In this document: in pieces, positions 8,610-17,829 of the stretch
How the letters are laid out: every line of letters begins with the position of its first letter
Numbering within the stretch: position 1 is the first letter of the stretch
Source: Sphingobacterium sp. UT-1RO-CII-1
Lineage (GTDB): Bacteria > Bacteroidota > Bacteroidia > Sphingobacteriales > Sphingobacteriaceae
Assembly: GCF_026711005.1 (NCBI RefSeq)
Contig: NZ_JAPPVJ010000007.1
Coordinates: 62,001-126,000, forward strand
Direction: 5' to 3'
Length of the DNA: 64,000 bases
The notes under the pieces: generated by a model
What the model was told of the DNA's origin: nothing
The model's database searches: none
Seen by the model: the letters and a program-made list of their open reading frames with translations, nothing else
Translations under genes and position numbers: made by a program

Positions 8610-9377
8610 ATGTATAAATACAAAATTGTTATAATTACTATTTTATTTTTGGGTGTATCTACACTTTATGCACAGCGTGTCAAAATTCTTACTTACAATA
8701 TACATCATGCTAACCCACCGTCTGAGCCAAATAAGATAGATCTGGAAAGTATCGCAAAGGTTATTAAAGCTTCTGATGCAGATATAGTAGGTGTTCAAGA
8801 AGTGGATGTTAACGTTTCACGCTCGCTAAATCAAGATCAAGCGAAAAAAATGGCAGAACTTACCGGAATGCATTATTTTTTCTCGAAAGGAATAGATTTG
8901 GAAGAAGGAGAATATGGTGTCGTTATTTTAACTAAGCACAAGGTTGTTGCCCAGCGGCGCTATGATTTGCCTATGCCAAGAGAAAGTGAAAACAGATCTT
9001 TGGCTATTATTGATGTCGAGATGCCTGGTGGTGAAATTATTTCGCTGGCAAACACACATTTAGATTTATATGAAGAAAATAGACTGGCTCAGGTGGCATA
9101 TATTAACGAATTGGCAGAATGGTATTCTAGACCTTTAATTTTAGTCGGAGATTTGAATGCCAAGCCAGATAGTGCCCCTATACGGTTGCTTGAAGAAAAA
9201 TTTACACGTAACACGGAGTTGAATCAACCTACTTTTCCCAATATTGATGCGTCTACCGAAATAGATTATATTATGTTGAATCGTAAAACGAATTTTAAGT
9301 GGCTTTCTTATACTACACTAGATGAAACTTATGCTTCGGACCACTTACCTCTTTTTGCTGAGATAGAGATAGATTAG
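8610..9377 (+). CDS. Secreted endonuclease/exonuclease/phosphatase family protein
   Basis: A signal peptide (MYKYKIVIITILFLGVSTLYAQ) precedes an EEP domain. Motifs: LTYNIHHA (metal/Asn), VGVQEVD (catalytic Glu), NTHLDL, VGDLNAKP (Asp, Asn) and a terminal SDHLP (Asp-His pair). All catalytic positions of the DNase I/phosphodiesterase fold are present, so it should be an active periplasmic metal-dependent phosphodiesterase. Whether the substrate is a nucleic acid, sphingomyelin or a phosphoinositide cannot be told. Two in-frame ATGs upstream (8580, 8601) exist; 8610 gives the best signal peptide. It converges with the MazG gene three bases away. Confidence 0.88.
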   Translation: MYKYKIVIITILFLGVSTLYAQRVKILTYNIHHANPPSEPNKIDLESIAKVIKASDADIVGVQEVDVNVSRSLNQDQAKKMAELTGMHYFFSKGIDLEEGEYGVVILTKHKVVAQRRYDLPMPRESENRSLAIIDVEMPGGEIISLANTHLDLYEENRLAQVAYINELAEWYSRPLILVGDLNAKPDSAPIRLLEEKFTRNTELNQPTFPNIDASTEIDYIMLNRKTNFKWLSYTTLDETYASDHLPLFAEIEID

Positions 9378-9379
9378 TT

Positions 9380-9706
9380 TTATTTTAGCTTTTCATTATT
9401 CTTGTGTCGGTCTGCGTCACGGATAGATTTTTTTATTAGATTTTTTTCCAAAGCATCTGTTAGGTTTATATTTGTTTGATTAGCGAGACAGATTAATACA
9501 AAAAGCACATCAGCCATTTCATCTGCAAGGTCTATATCTTTATCTGATTTTTTGAACGATTGCTCACCATATTGTCTAGCCATAATTCGGGCTATTTCAC
9601 CGACTTCTTCCATAAGTATAGCTGTATTGGTTAGTTCATTGAAATAGCGGATTCCTGTACTATTAATCCATTTATCTACTAATTTTTGAGCTTCTTCAAT
9701 AGTCAT
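9380..9706 (-). CDS. MazG-like nucleotide pyrophosphohydrolase
   Basis: 108 residues, the short single-domain MazG type. Acidic metal ligands are visible in EEVGEIARIM (ExxE) and DLADEMADVLFVLI (ExxD). It probably hydrolyses non-canonical (d)NTPs to NMP and pyrophosphate in the cytoplasm. It lies downstream of dtd on the same strand with an 11-base gap, an arrangement that pairs two quality-control enzymes. Confidence 0.9.
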   Translation of the reverse strand: MTIEEAQKLVDKWINSTGIRYFNELTNTAILMEEVGEIARIMARQYGEQSFKKSDKDIDLADEMADVLFVLICLANQTNINLTDALEKNLIKKSIRDADRHKNNEKLK

Positions 9707-9717
9707 CTTAATTTATT

Positions 9718-10176
9718 TTAAAAGTTGTTTTTATCTTGTGTGTTCATTATGATAGTTACAGGGCCGTCATTGCAGAGCTCGATCTGCATATCTGCACCGA
9801 ATATACCTAAGGCCACTTTTTTATTCATTAGTTCATTTAAATAGATAGCCATTTGATCATACATAGGCTTTGCTATTTCGGGTTTTGCAGCGCGTATAAA
9901 AGATGGACGGTTTCCTTTTTTTGTTTGTGCAAATAAAGTGAATTGGGATATTAGCAAAATATTTCCATTAACTTCACATAAAGATCTGTTCATTAATCCC
10001 TGACTGTCATTAAATATTCGTAAGTTGACAATTTTCTCAGCTAGCCATTTCATGTCACTTATAGTGTCTTGTTCTTCTACTCCTAATAATACGAGTAGAC
10101 CGTGCTCTATAGTGCCTGTTATTTCTTCATTGACCGTGCAACTGGCACGGGATACTCGTTGTATTACCGCTCGCAT
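9718..10176 (-). CDS. dtd: D-aminoacyl-tRNA deacylase
   Basis: 152 residues. It hydrolyses D-aminoacyl-tRNA (and Gly-tRNAAla) to keep D-amino acids out of protein. The N-terminal MRAVIQRVSRASC is the family signature. The two cross-subunit motifs that form the active site are present: SQFTLFA and NDGPVTI (usual Gly-cisPro). It heads a two-gene unit with the MazG gene. Upstream lies the terminator of the thiamine receptor gene. Confidence 0.96.
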   Translation of the reverse strand: MRAVIQRVSRASCTVNEEITGTIEHGLLVLLGVEEQDTISDMKWLAEKIVNLRIFNDSQGLMNRSLCEVNGNILLISQFTLFAQTKKGNRPSFIRAAKPEIAKPMYDQMAIYLNELMNKKVALGIFGADMQIELCNDGPVTIIMNTQDKNNF

Positions 10177-10225
10177 TAGTTAAATGTAAAATTATATCCG
10201 CAAAAATCAAAACCAAGTTGATTAA

Positions 10226-10265
10226 ATCAATGAAGGCGGTTCGCTTTTTAACCGCCTTCATTGAT
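10226..10265 (-). terminator. Strong hairpin after the thiamine receptor gene
   Basis: Perfect 16-bp arms (10226-10241 and 10250-10265) with an 8-base loop. Read on the minus strand it lies just downstream of the receptor stop; the tail is T-rich but not a pure U-tract, so termination may be partial. Confidence 0.7.
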
Positions 10266-10286
10266 CTAGATTTTTCTAAGTAAGAG

Positions 10287-12749
10287 TTAGAATCTTACAT
10301 TCATGCCAAGCATATAGTTTGTTGTGGCCTGTGGTGTATAAAAATTATAATAGGAACGATTTCCATCTGTATCCATAGAACCCCAGGTATAGCCTGAAGC
10401 TGCATATTTTTCATTTAAAATATTATTTACATGTAAAAACAAATCTATTTTCTTTAAGCCCAGCGCAGAAAAACTGTATCTTGATGTGAAATTGGTGGTT
10501 GTAAATGGGGCAATACTTCGTTCTTTACTGTTTGTGTTGTCAAGAAACATGCGAGAAACATATTTTGTTTGTAGGCCCAATTCCAAACCTTCTGTAGGCT
10601 TAAATTGCAGTTCGCTAGATAGTATGTTTGATGCGGAAAGGGCAATGGTTGTTTTGTGATATGTAATCTCTTTTAGTTCGGTGTTATTTCCCTGATTGTC
10701 GTAAACCGCGACATATTCCTTAAAATTCTTGATTTTATTATCACTTAGTGCAGCTGTCGCCCGCCAAGTAAAGTAGCGATTAATATTCCATCCAGCATCT
10801 ACTTCGATTCCCATTCGGTAACTTCTGTCAACATTTTGACGTATTGGACTACCTACATCATTTATAGCTCCTGTAGGAATCAGTTGATCTTCATAAAACA
10901 TGCCGTATAGATTTGCTCCAATATTTATTTCTGAAGAGGTGTACCTATAGCCCGCTTCGATATTGCTCATTTTCTCTGGTTTAGGGAATTCATTTAATGG
11001 GTTTTCTACATAGTCTTTTCGTATTGGTTCTTTGTTAGCAAAAGCATAGGAAGTGTATACATGGCTATTTGTGTTTATTAAATAGGTTATTCCTGCTTTT
11101 GGATTAAGAAAATTTAAATCATCATGTATATCTAAATTTTTTACTTTATCATCTTCACCTTTAGTTTTGTAATGCAGATTCCGGTATTGTATATCCAGAT
11201 TCAACAACCATTTGTCTAGCGTGTAGTCTGCTTTTGCATATATACTCATGTCATATTTCTTTGCATCATTGAAGTAATATTTTTCTCCCAACATGCTTGG
11301 AGAGGAGTGTTTTGACCAAATAACTTCTCCATAATGCTCTCCACGATATTGGTTGTATGCGCCTCCAAATGTTAACTTTAAATTGCTGTTCGGTTGGTAA
11401 TTAAGAGCGTATGTAGTGCCATAAAAATGATTATCAAGCCAGCGTCTTCGTACTAAATCTGATTTTTTGACCGAATCAGCTCCATCTAAAACAGGAGGAA
11501 TTTTATAGTGAGCTAGTTTGTCATTTTCTCTAAACTCTTCGTAGTAACCTTTGCCTCGGGTATAATGTAATGCAGCACTAAAGTTTAAATTTTCGGAGAT
11601 GTAATTGCTGTAATGTAAGCGGGCATGTGTTTGTGTATAATTGTCTGTTTGGTTATCGTAGGTATAATAGTTGTACTTACGGTCGGCGTTCATAAAACGA
11701 TCGTATGTCTCTGTGTTTTTTTTAAATCCTAAAGCATTAGTTGCGTAGTCGTGCATCCGTCCGCTATTTGATAAAAGTAGAGGTTCTGGTGTGCCATACC
11801 AAGCCTGGTAGGTTTTTTCTTTTCCAGAAAATAAGGTGGCTTTCAATGTTTGCTTTTTGCCATAATAGCCCCCATCTACATAAAAGGACTTTAAATCAGA
11901 ACTAGCCCTTTCAATATATCCGTCAGATGCTATACGGGAGAGTCGTGCATTGAATGCGAACTTATTATTAATAAGTCCAGAACCTACTTTAAGAGTGTTT
12001 TTCCAAGAATTGAATGAACCGAAGGAGTTGTTAAGTTCTGCATAGGGAATTTCCTCCACTGCATTTGTTTGCATGTTAAGAGAAGCACCAAATGCGCCCG
12101 CTCCGTTTGTTGAAGTCCCAATTCCCCGCTGGACTTGTATATTTTGTACGCTAGAAGCAAAATCCGGAACATTGACAAAGAAAGAGCCCATACTTTCAGC
12201 ATCATTAAGAGGTATTCCGTCGAGCGTCACATTAATCCGCTCGTTGCTTGAGCCTCTAATTGTGATATTTGTGTATCCTATGCCATTCCCTGCATCAGAA
12301 CTAACAATTACAGAAGGGGTTTGGTTTAGTAAAAAAGGTATGTCATGTCCGATATTTTTACGTTCAATTTCTCTTTTATCAATGTTTTTAAAAGTTGTAG
12401 AAGCATTGTTTTTTGCCCGGGTTGCGGTAACTAGCACTTCCTCTGTACGTATATGATTCTTTTGAAGTTGTAGGTGAAAAGTAGGGTTATTAGTTATTTG
12501 AATAAGACTATCTATTTGCCTGTAACCTATGTGAGAAATTTTAATTTTTTGTGTTCCTGTAGAGATTGAATTAAAGATTACTTTGCCTTCGTGATTGGTT
12601 TGTTTCGCCGTTTCACCAAGTATCACCGATACGTTACTTAAAGGGTTTTTATTATCACCTGTTATGTTAATGGAAACGGAGTTTTGTCCGAATGTGCTCA
12701 TACAGAATAAAAGCATTACCGTGGTGATGCTCATGGAAAAATTTGTCAT
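10287..12749 (-). CDS. TonB-dependent receptor, probable thiamine/thiamine-precursor transporter
   Basis: About 820 residues. A signal peptide (MTNFSMSITTVMLLFCMSTFGQ) is followed by a carboxypeptidase-like regulatory domain (about residues 22-100), a TonB-box region EEVLVTATRA, a plug domain with PSVIVSSDAGNGIGYTNITIRG, and a beta-barrel ending in an aromatic residue (MLGMNVRF). I chose ATG 12749; the frame upstream reaches a TTG at 12794 but would spoil the signal peptide. The gene is preceded by a full TPP riboswitch on the same strand, so the substrate is inferred to be thiamine or a precursor, as for riboswitch-linked outer-membrane thiamine receptors of Bacteroidota. There is no thi biosynthesis gene in the window. 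Confidence 0.9.
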   Translation of the reverse strand: MTNFSMSITTVMLLFCMSTFGQNSVSINITGDNKNPLSNVSVILGETAKQTNHEGKVIFNSISTGTQKIKISHIGYRQIDSLIQITNNPTFHLQLQKNHIRTEEVLVTATRAKNNASTTFKNIDKREIERKNIGHDIPFLLNQTPSVIVSSDAGNGIGYTNITIRGSSNERINVTLDGIPLNDAESMGSFFVNVPDFASSVQNIQVQRGIGTSTNGAGAFGASLNMQTNAVEEIPYAELNNSFGSFNSWKNTLKVGSGLINNKFAFNARLSRIASDGYIERASSDLKSFYVDGGYYGKKQTLKATLFSGKEKTYQAWYGTPEPLLLSNSGRMHDYATNALGFKKNTETYDRFMNADRKYNYYTYDNQTDNYTQTHARLHYSNYISENLNFSAALHYTRGKGYYEEFRENDKLAHYKIPPVLDGADSVKKSDLVRRRWLDNHFYGTTYALNYQPNSNLKLTFGGAYNQYRGEHYGEVIWSKHSSPSMLGEKYYFNDAKKYDMSIYAKADYTLDKWLLNLDIQYRNLHYKTKGEDDKVKNLDIHDDLNFLNPKAGITYLINTNSHVYTSYAFANKEPIRKDYVENPLNEFPKPEKMSNIEAGYRYTSSEINIGANLYGMFYEDQLIPTGAINDVGSPIRQNVDRSYRMGIEVDAGWNINRYFTWRATAALSDNKIKNFKEYVAVYDNQGNNTELKEITYHKTTIALSASNILSSELQFKPTEGLELGLQTKYVSRMFLDNTNSKERSIAPFTTTNFTSRYSFSALGLKKIDLFLHVNNILNEKYAASGYTWGSMDTDGNRSYYNFYTPQATTNYMLGMNVRF

Positions 12750-12814
12750 TTTATTTTGATAAAAAGTTAAATAACTAATGCAAAGGGGTCGCAATAGCCA
12801 TATAATTTAACTAA

Positions 12815-12918
12815 CCTCTACCTACGCCAGCATTATCTGGATCAGGTGCGTTCTGTGAACTACAGAACCGGGTGTAATCTCAGCCTTAATTTGTGTTTAA
12901 TAAAACAAGGCACCCCTT
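12815..12918 (-). promoter_or_regulatory. TPP (thiamine pyrophosphate) riboswitch
   Basis: On the minus strand the aptamer core is complete: GGGGTGCC (P1/P2 side) near 12909-12916, CTGAGA followed by ACCC (the conserved CUGAGA bulge), a variable hairpin GGTTCTGTAGTTCACAGAAC, then CCTGATC and GATAATGCTGGCGTAGG closing the fold. The 5' P1 base run AAGGGGT (12912-12918) is exactly complementary to ACCCCTT at 12784-12790, between aptamer and start codon. This is a possible alternative pairing that would switch expression. No T-tract terminator is seen, so control may act on translation. Confidence 0.95.
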
Positions 12919-12928
12919 ACGATAGGGG

Positions 12929-12959
12929 CAAATGTAGCTATAATATACCTGTTAACAAA
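12929..12959 (-). promoter_or_regulatory. Promoter driving the TPP riboswitch and receptor
   Basis: On the minus strand TTTG (12956-12959) and TACATTTG (12929-12936) are separated by 19 bases, a perfect Bacteroidota -33/-7 pair. Transcription would begin near 12922, a few bases before the aptamer. Confidence 0.8.
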
Positions 12960-13140
12960 GTTGTTTTTCAATTAACAAAGTGGTTAAAAAAACTTTTTAT
13001 TAATAAATATTATAATTCTTTCAGTAAAATTTATATATTTGCAATAGCGTGGTCTATGCGCTATTTTGCCGACGATATTATGATCCCTTTTTCATAATTT
13101 AGTTTTTGTGTTTATTAGTTTTTAATATTAAAGTTGGGGT

Positions 13141-14310
13141 ATGAGATTTATTTCAGCAAGTATTGTTGTTCCGGTCAAGGGAGGCTTCATTAAAAATGGA
13201 GTAGTCGCTATTGACAAAGATGGAACTATTAATGGTGTTTATGAACAAGATGATCCTGTTGTTAAGGATGTCAATAAAGAACATCATGAGGGAGTTTTGG
13301 TGCCAGGTTTTGTTAATGCGCACTGTCATCTTGAGTTGTCTCATATGTTAGGTAAAACGCCTAAGGGGAAAGGTCTCCCTAAGTTTCTTGCTAGCGTTAT
13401 GAAGACGCGAGCTGTTGATAAGAAGAAAGTGATTTCTAAAATGGAAGAGGCTGATGCTTTAATGTTTAGAAATGGTATACAGGCTGTTGGAGATCATGTC
13501 AACACGGAGGTCTCATCTGTTGTTAAAGAAAAAAGTCCTATATTTTACCATACATTTGTAGAAATCATGGCTATCAATAAGGACGATATTCAAGACCGAA
13601 TAGATGCAGCTCGTGATGTTGAATTTTATTTTAATGCTAATCACACCTCTATTACACCTCATGCTCCATACTCCTGTTCGAAAGAGCTCTTTAAAGTGCT
13701 GCGTAAAGTCGTTAGTGAAGAGAATATTTTAAGTGTGCACAATCAAGAAAGTGAGGAAGAGAATAAACTATTTAGATACAAAGAGGGTGAGTTTTTAGAG
13801 TTTTATGCTGATATGGGTATAAATGTAGATGAAATGAAAGCGCAAGCAAGAAACTCTATTCAGTCTTTTTTACCTTATACGCCCAAAACTAACAAGCTGA
13901 TATTAGTGCATAATACCTACACTTCTGCGAAGGATTTAGACTTTATTAGTAGGCAGGGGCGAGATGTATATCTTTGTGTTTGTCCAAAGGCAAATTTATA
14001 TATAGAAGAAAGATTGCCGAAAATTTTGAATTTCATCCCTAACCAAAATAGGGTTATTGTAGGAACGGACAGCCTGGCGTCAAATGATACTTTGTCTATT
14101 TTAGAAGAGTTAAAAGTATTAGTAGAGTCAAACCCAAGTTTAGAGTTTTTGCAGGTCTTACAATGGGCAACTATTAACGGAGCTGAGGCCTTAGGCTTAG
14201 ATGAAATATTAGGTTCCATTGAAGTTGGGAAAAAACCAGGTTTGGTATTGTTGGAAGGAATGAATAATCTTCGCTTAAGTGATAAAGTAACTCTTAAGAG
14301 AATCGTTTAG
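13141..14310 (+). CDS. Amidohydrolase family protein (cytosine deaminase/SsnA-like)
   Basis: 389 residues, metal-dependent amidohydrolase. NAHCHLELS carries the HxH metal pair (about residues 60-68). TPHAPYSCS holds the third His, SVHNQESEEE the fourth His plus the Glu, and VGTDSLASNDTLSILEE the catalytic Asp. A small beta-sandwich domain is formed by the N- and C-termini (LGSIEVGKKPGLVLL). The NAHxHLELS form resembles aminodeoxyfutalosine deaminases and related nucleoside or purine-type deaminases, but I cannot assign the substrate. acyP follows 34 bases later on the same strand. Confidence 0.82.
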   Translation: MRFISASIVVPVKGGFIKNGVVAIDKDGTINGVYEQDDPVVKDVNKEHHEGVLVPGFVNAHCHLELSHMLGKTPKGKGLPKFLASVMKTRAVDKKKVISKMEEADALMFRNGIQAVGDHVNTEVSSVVKEKSPIFYHTFVEIMAINKDDIQDRIDAARDVEFYFNANHTSITPHAPYSCSKELFKVLRKVVSEENILSVHNQESEEENKLFRYKEGEFLEFYADMGINVDEMKAQARNSIQSFLPYTPKTNKLILVHNTYTSAKDLDFISRQGRDVYLCVCPKANLYIEERLPKILNFIPNQNRVIVGTDSLASNDTLSILEELKVLVESNPSLEFLQVLQWATINGAEALGLDEILGSIEVGKKPGLVLLEGMNNLRLSDKVTLKRIV

Positions 14311-14344
14311 ATTCTTCAAAAATTCTTGCTTACATTTGTTTCGT

Positions 14345-14623
14345 ATGAAGCATTTAAATATACGAGTATTAGGTGTAGTGCAAGGCGTTTATTATCGAGT
14401 GACTACTAAAGCTGTAGCTGATCAATTAGGTGTGAAGGGTATTGTTTCAAATTTGGCTGATGGGTCTGTGTACATTGAAGCTGAAGGCGACGCTTTTTCA
14501 TTAGAGTCTTTTTTAGAATTTTGTAATGAAGGGCCAGATCGTGCAGAGGTAAAAGAAGTAAGTGTCGAGGAAGGGGATTTTAAGGGGTATAGAAATTTCG
14601 AGATTGTTAAAAAAGTAAAATAA
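14345..14623 (+). CDS. acyP: Acylphosphatase
   Basis: Hydrolyses acyl phosphates. The 92 residues include the signature GVVQGVYYRV with the catalytic Arg, and the catalytic Asn in VSNLADGSV. I chose ATG 14345, not the upstream in-frame TTG 14336. The -7-like box TACATTTG at 14331-14338 would place the transcription start at or next to the ATG, so this gene could be expressed from a leaderless mRNA (inference). The flippase gene follows 6 bases after the stop. Confidence 0.94.
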   Translation: MKHLNIRVLGVVQGVYYRVTTKAVADQLGVKGIVSNLADGSVYIEAEGDAFSLESFLEFCNEGPDRAEVKEVSVEEGDFKGYRNFEIVKKVK

Positions 14624-14629
14624 ATTTCT

Positions 14630-16144
14630 GTGTCTGCCTTAAGAAAATTGCTGAGTGATACGATGATATATGGATTATCTACTATAGTCGCTCGTGTTCT
14701 TAATTTTTTACTAACACCTCTTTTTGTAGCTAAGTTTTCAGCGCAAGTTTACGGGATTTTCACTCATCTTTATGCTTATACAGCTATGCTAAATGCTGTC
14801 TTAGCATTTGGTATGGAGACTACTTACTTCCGATATCTACAGCGCGTCGATAAGAAAGATCAGGATCGCGTCTTTGATACTAGTTTTCTAATCACTGTCG
14901 TAACCAGCGCGCTTTTTTTACTAACCATGTTTGCTTTTACAGAGCCTATTGCAATCTGGTTAGGGGGGAGCGAAAGTGTAGCAAAGACACAGGATTACCT
15001 ATTTTATGTGAAAGTTTTTTCCGGAATATTAGTCGCGGATGCTTTAGCTGTAGTGCCATTTGCTAGACTTCGATCGGATGGGCGTCCCATTCGTTATGGT
15101 GTTATCAAGCTAGTTAACATCTTGGTTCAGATCTTTTGTATTCTATTTTTACTTTATTTGTTGCCTGCGCTGATCGAAAAGTCTATATTTTGGCAAAATT
15201 TCGCCCACTCTTGGTATAATGAAGGTTGGCTAGGTAATGTGTTCATTGCAAATTTTATTGCTAGTATTGCAACTCTTTTTTTCCTTATTCCACAATTACG
15301 TAATTTTAGATGGCGAGTTGATAAGAGGCTTCTGTGGAGTATGCTCAATTATAGTTTTCCTATTTTGATTGCTAACATATCATTTATTATTAATGAGCAT
15401 TTAGATAAAATGATGTTTCTTAAACTTGTGCCTGGAGTTGAGGGAGAAAGAGAGTTAGGAGTTTATGGTGCCGTCGCTAAAATTGCAGTTTTTTTAAACT
15501 TATTTGTAACAGCTTTTAGATTAGGTGTCGAGCCTTTTTTCTTTTCGTATGCGAAGAATGAAAATGCAAGAAAAACTTATGCCCTAATTATGGATTACTT
15601 TATTATAGCCATGGTTGTGGTTATGATAGGTGTCTCCGCAAATATGGAGTGGCTCAAGCATTTTATAAGAGGTACTGCAGAACAAAAGGAAATATATTGG
15701 TCGGGCTTGTTTATTATCCCAGTTTTATTGTTTAATAACATTTTGTTGGGTATATACATGAACCTTTCCGTTTGGTATAAACTATCAGATCAAACAAGAT
15801 ATGCGCTGTATATATCAGGTATAGGCGCTGTGATTACGATTATTCTAAACTTTATCTTTATTCCCGAATATTCTTATCTCGGGGCTGCATTGTCTACAAC
15901 AGTTGCTTATGCTTGTATGGTGTTTATATCGTTCTTTTGGGGGCAAAAGAACTATCCTATTCCATATCACAGAATGAAAAATATTCTGTATGTGTTTTCA
16001 GGGACTGTATTTTCGTTTTTTATATTTTATGTTTTAGATAGTGACTTCTGGTGGAGCAATCTATTGTTTCTGTTTTTTATTGTTATAGTAATATTTCTTG
16101 AGAAAAATGTTGCCTTAAAAGTTTTTCGTAAAAGTGATTTTTAG
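14630..16144 (+). CDS. Polysaccharide/lipopolysaccharide flippase (MVF/Wzx-like)
   Basis: 504 residues, about 12-14 hydrophobic segments across the whole length. The N-terminus LRKLLSDTMIYGLSTIVARVLNFLLTPLF is typical of oligosaccharide flippases, and an ETTYFRYL motif follows in the second loop. It probably translocates lipid-linked saccharides or lipid II-like carriers across the inner membrane. The start is GTG at 14630, six bases after acyP; an ATG at about residue 12 would cut the amphipathic N-terminus. There are no glycosyltransferase neighbours, so the sugar is unknown. It converges with dusB three bases away. Confidence 0.87.
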   Translation: MSALRKLLSDTMIYGLSTIVARVLNFLLTPLFVAKFSAQVYGIFTHLYAYTAMLNAVLAFGMETTYFRYLQRVDKKDQDRVFDTSFLITVVTSALFLLTMFAFTEPIAIWLGGSESVAKTQDYLFYVKVFSGILVADALAVVPFARLRSDGRPIRYGVIKLVNILVQIFCILFLLYLLPALIEKSIFWQNFAHSWYNEGWLGNVFIANFIASIATLFFLIPQLRNFRWRVDKRLLWSMLNYSFPILIANISFIINEHLDKMMFLKLVPGVEGERELGVYGAVAKIAVFLNLFVTAFRLGVEPFFFSYAKNENARKTYALIMDYFIIAMVVVMIGVSANMEWLKHFIRGTAEQKEIYWSGLFIIPVLLFNNILLGIYMNLSVWYKLSDQTRYALYISGIGAVITIILNFIFIPEYSYLGAALSTTVAYACMVFISFFWGQKNYPIPYHRMKNILYVFSGTVFSFFIFYVLDSDFWWSNLLFLFFIVIVIFLEKNVALKVFRKSDF

Positions 16145-16147
16145 AAA

Positions 16148-17149
16148 TTATAGTATCGCTTCTGTAGCAACAAATTTGTTTTTAATTTCTTCCAGTACCT
16201 CGAGAATGTCATCGTGTTTCTGCAAGCTTACTAAAAGTGTTCTGTATTCTTTAAAGTTTGGAATGCCTTTAAAGTAATTAGCGTAATGTCTTCTCATTTC
16301 AAAGACGCCTGTCTTGTCTCCCTTCCATTGTATGGATTTATTTAGGTGTGTTTTGCAAACTTCTACGCGTTCAGCGATCGTCGGACCTTCTAGACGTTCT
16401 CCTGTTTGGAAAAAGTGTTTGATTTCTCTAAAGATCCAAGGGTAGCCAATAGATGCTCTGCCAATCATAATACCATCAACTTCATATTCTTGACGCCAGG
16501 CAGCGGCTTTTTCTACGGAATCTACATCGCCATTCCCGAAAATGGGTATTTGTATTCTTGGGTTGCGTTTTATATCTTTTATCATTGACCAATCTGCCTG
16601 CCCTTTATACATTTGAGCTCTTGTGCGCCCATGTATTGAAAGGGCTTTGATACCTATGTCCTGCAGTCGCTCAGCAACCTCGTATACATTTTTAGTATTG
16701 TCGTCCCAGCCTAAGCGTGTTTTGACTGTTACGGGCAAGTGTGTGGCATCTACCACGGCTTTGGTCATCGCTACCATTTTATCAATATCTTGCAGTAAAC
16801 TAGCTCCTGCGCCACGGCAAGCTACGTTTTTTACTGGACAGCCATAGTTTATGTCAATTAAGTCGGGTTGTACTATGGTGCATATTTCTGCAGATTGCCT
16901 CATGCTCTCGATGTCGGAACCAAAAATTTGTATACCGATCGGACGTTCATACTCGAAAATATCAAGTTTTTGTCGTGACTTGGCAGCATCACGTATAAGA
17001 CCTTCTGATGATATGAATTCGGTGTACATCATGTCTACTCCATTTTGTTTGCAGACAAAGCGAAATGGAGGGTCGCTGACATCCTCCATGGGCGCCAGTA
17101 GTAATGGAAACTCTCCTAAGTCAATATGTTCACCGATCTTTACAGACAT
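16148..17149 (-). CDS. dusB: tRNA-dihydrouridine synthase (DusB-type)
   Basis: Reduces uridine in the tRNA D-loop using FMN and NADPH. 333 residues: LLAPMEDVSDPPFR (FMN binding), INYGCPVKNVACRGAGASLL with the catalytic Cys, VKTRLGWDD, SIHGRTRAQMYKGQADW, GNGDVDS and GIMIGRASIGYPWIF (phosphate binding). The C-terminal helical domain carries the RRHYANYFKG region. The start ATG 17149 follows an A/T-rich stretch. tag lies upstream on the same strand, separated by 52 bases. Confidence 0.95.
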   Translation of the reverse strand: MSVKIGEHIDLGEFPLLLAPMEDVSDPPFRFVCKQNGVDMMYTEFISSEGLIRDAAKSRQKLDIFEYERPIGIQIFGSDIESMRQSAEICTIVQPDLIDINYGCPVKNVACRGAGASLLQDIDKMVAMTKAVVDATHLPVTVKTRLGWDDNTKNVYEVAERLQDIGIKALSIHGRTRAQMYKGQADWSMIKDIKRNPRIQIPIFGNGDVDSVEKAAAWRQEYEVDGIMIGRASIGYPWIFREIKHFFQTGERLEGPTIAERVEVCKTHLNKSIQWKGDKTGVFEMRRHYANYFKGIPNFKEYRTLLVSLQKHDDILEVLEEIKNKFVATEAIL

Positions 17150-17201
17150 ATTATTTTTTTTTACAAAGGTAAGAAAATATTAGTAGGATCGTTTCTTTTT
17201 A

Positions 17202-17765
17202 CTATCTGAACGGGCATGAGCTTATGTGGTCGTTCACCATACCTACTGCTTGCATAAATGCATAACAAATAGTCGTCCCGAAAAACTTAAAACCTCGTTT
17301 CTTCATATCTTTAGATATTGAATCAGAGATTTTGGTTCTAGTTGGTACTTCGCTTTGGGAATCGAAATTGTTAAGTATTGGTTTGTTGTTGGGCATAAAA
17401 CTGTATAAATAGTTGAAAAAAGACCCATATTCTTTTCTAACTTCGATAAATAACTTCGCGTTCGTAATAGCAGAGCCTATTTTTCCTCGATGTTTCACGA
17501 TGTTACTGGAAGAGAGAAGTTCTTCAATTTTTTCTTGTGTATAATTTGCTACTATGTTGAAGTCGAAATTTGCAAATGCAAGTCCATAGCTATCCCTTCG
17601 CTTTAATATGGTTATCCAGCTTAATCCTGCTTGGGCTCCCTCGAGGATGAGGAATTCATATAGAATCTGATCATCCTGAACAAATTTCCCCCACTCATTG
17701 TCATGGTATTTAATGTATAGCTCATCAGTTCCGCACCAGCTGCACCTTTTTGGAGTTGCTTTCAT
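17202..17765 (-). CDS. tag: DNA-3-methyladenine glycosylase I
   Basis: Base-excision repair of 3-methyladenine. 187 residues. RCSWCGTD and YHDNEWG near the N-terminus hold the Cys and His zinc ligands and the conserved Trp/Glu region; the C-terminal DHISSCPF supplies the second His and Cys. FEFLILEGAQAGLSW-type and GFKFFGTTICYAFMQAVGMVNDH blocks match the family. Start ATG 17765 is divergent from the DUF4271 gene. Nothing odd. Confidence 0.96.
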   Translation of the reverse strand: MKATPKRCSWCGTDELYIKYHDNEWGKFVQDDQILYEFLILEGAQAGLSWITILKRRDSYGLAFANFDFNIVANYTQEKIEELLSSSNIVKHRGKIGSAITNAKLFIEVRKEYGSFFNYLYSFMPNNKPILNNFDSQSEVPTRTKISDSISKDMKKRGFKFFGTTICYAFMQAVGMVNDHISSCPFR

Positions 17766-17829
17766 CTTTTGTTTCTTTAGCGTTACAAATTATTTTAACT
17801 TTACGACAAAGTAAGTAAGATATTTTTTA

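Noticed and set aside
12073..12456. 127-residue plus-strand ORF
   Set aside because: Antisense shadow of the plug domain of the thiamine receptor.
10287..12749. Vitamin B12 or siderophore receptor
   Set aside because: The upstream aptamer is clearly the TPP class, with no cobalamin riboswitch or Fur-like box seen.
12846..13097. 83-residue plus-strand ORF
   Set aside because: It lies antisense over the TPP riboswitch and its promoter.
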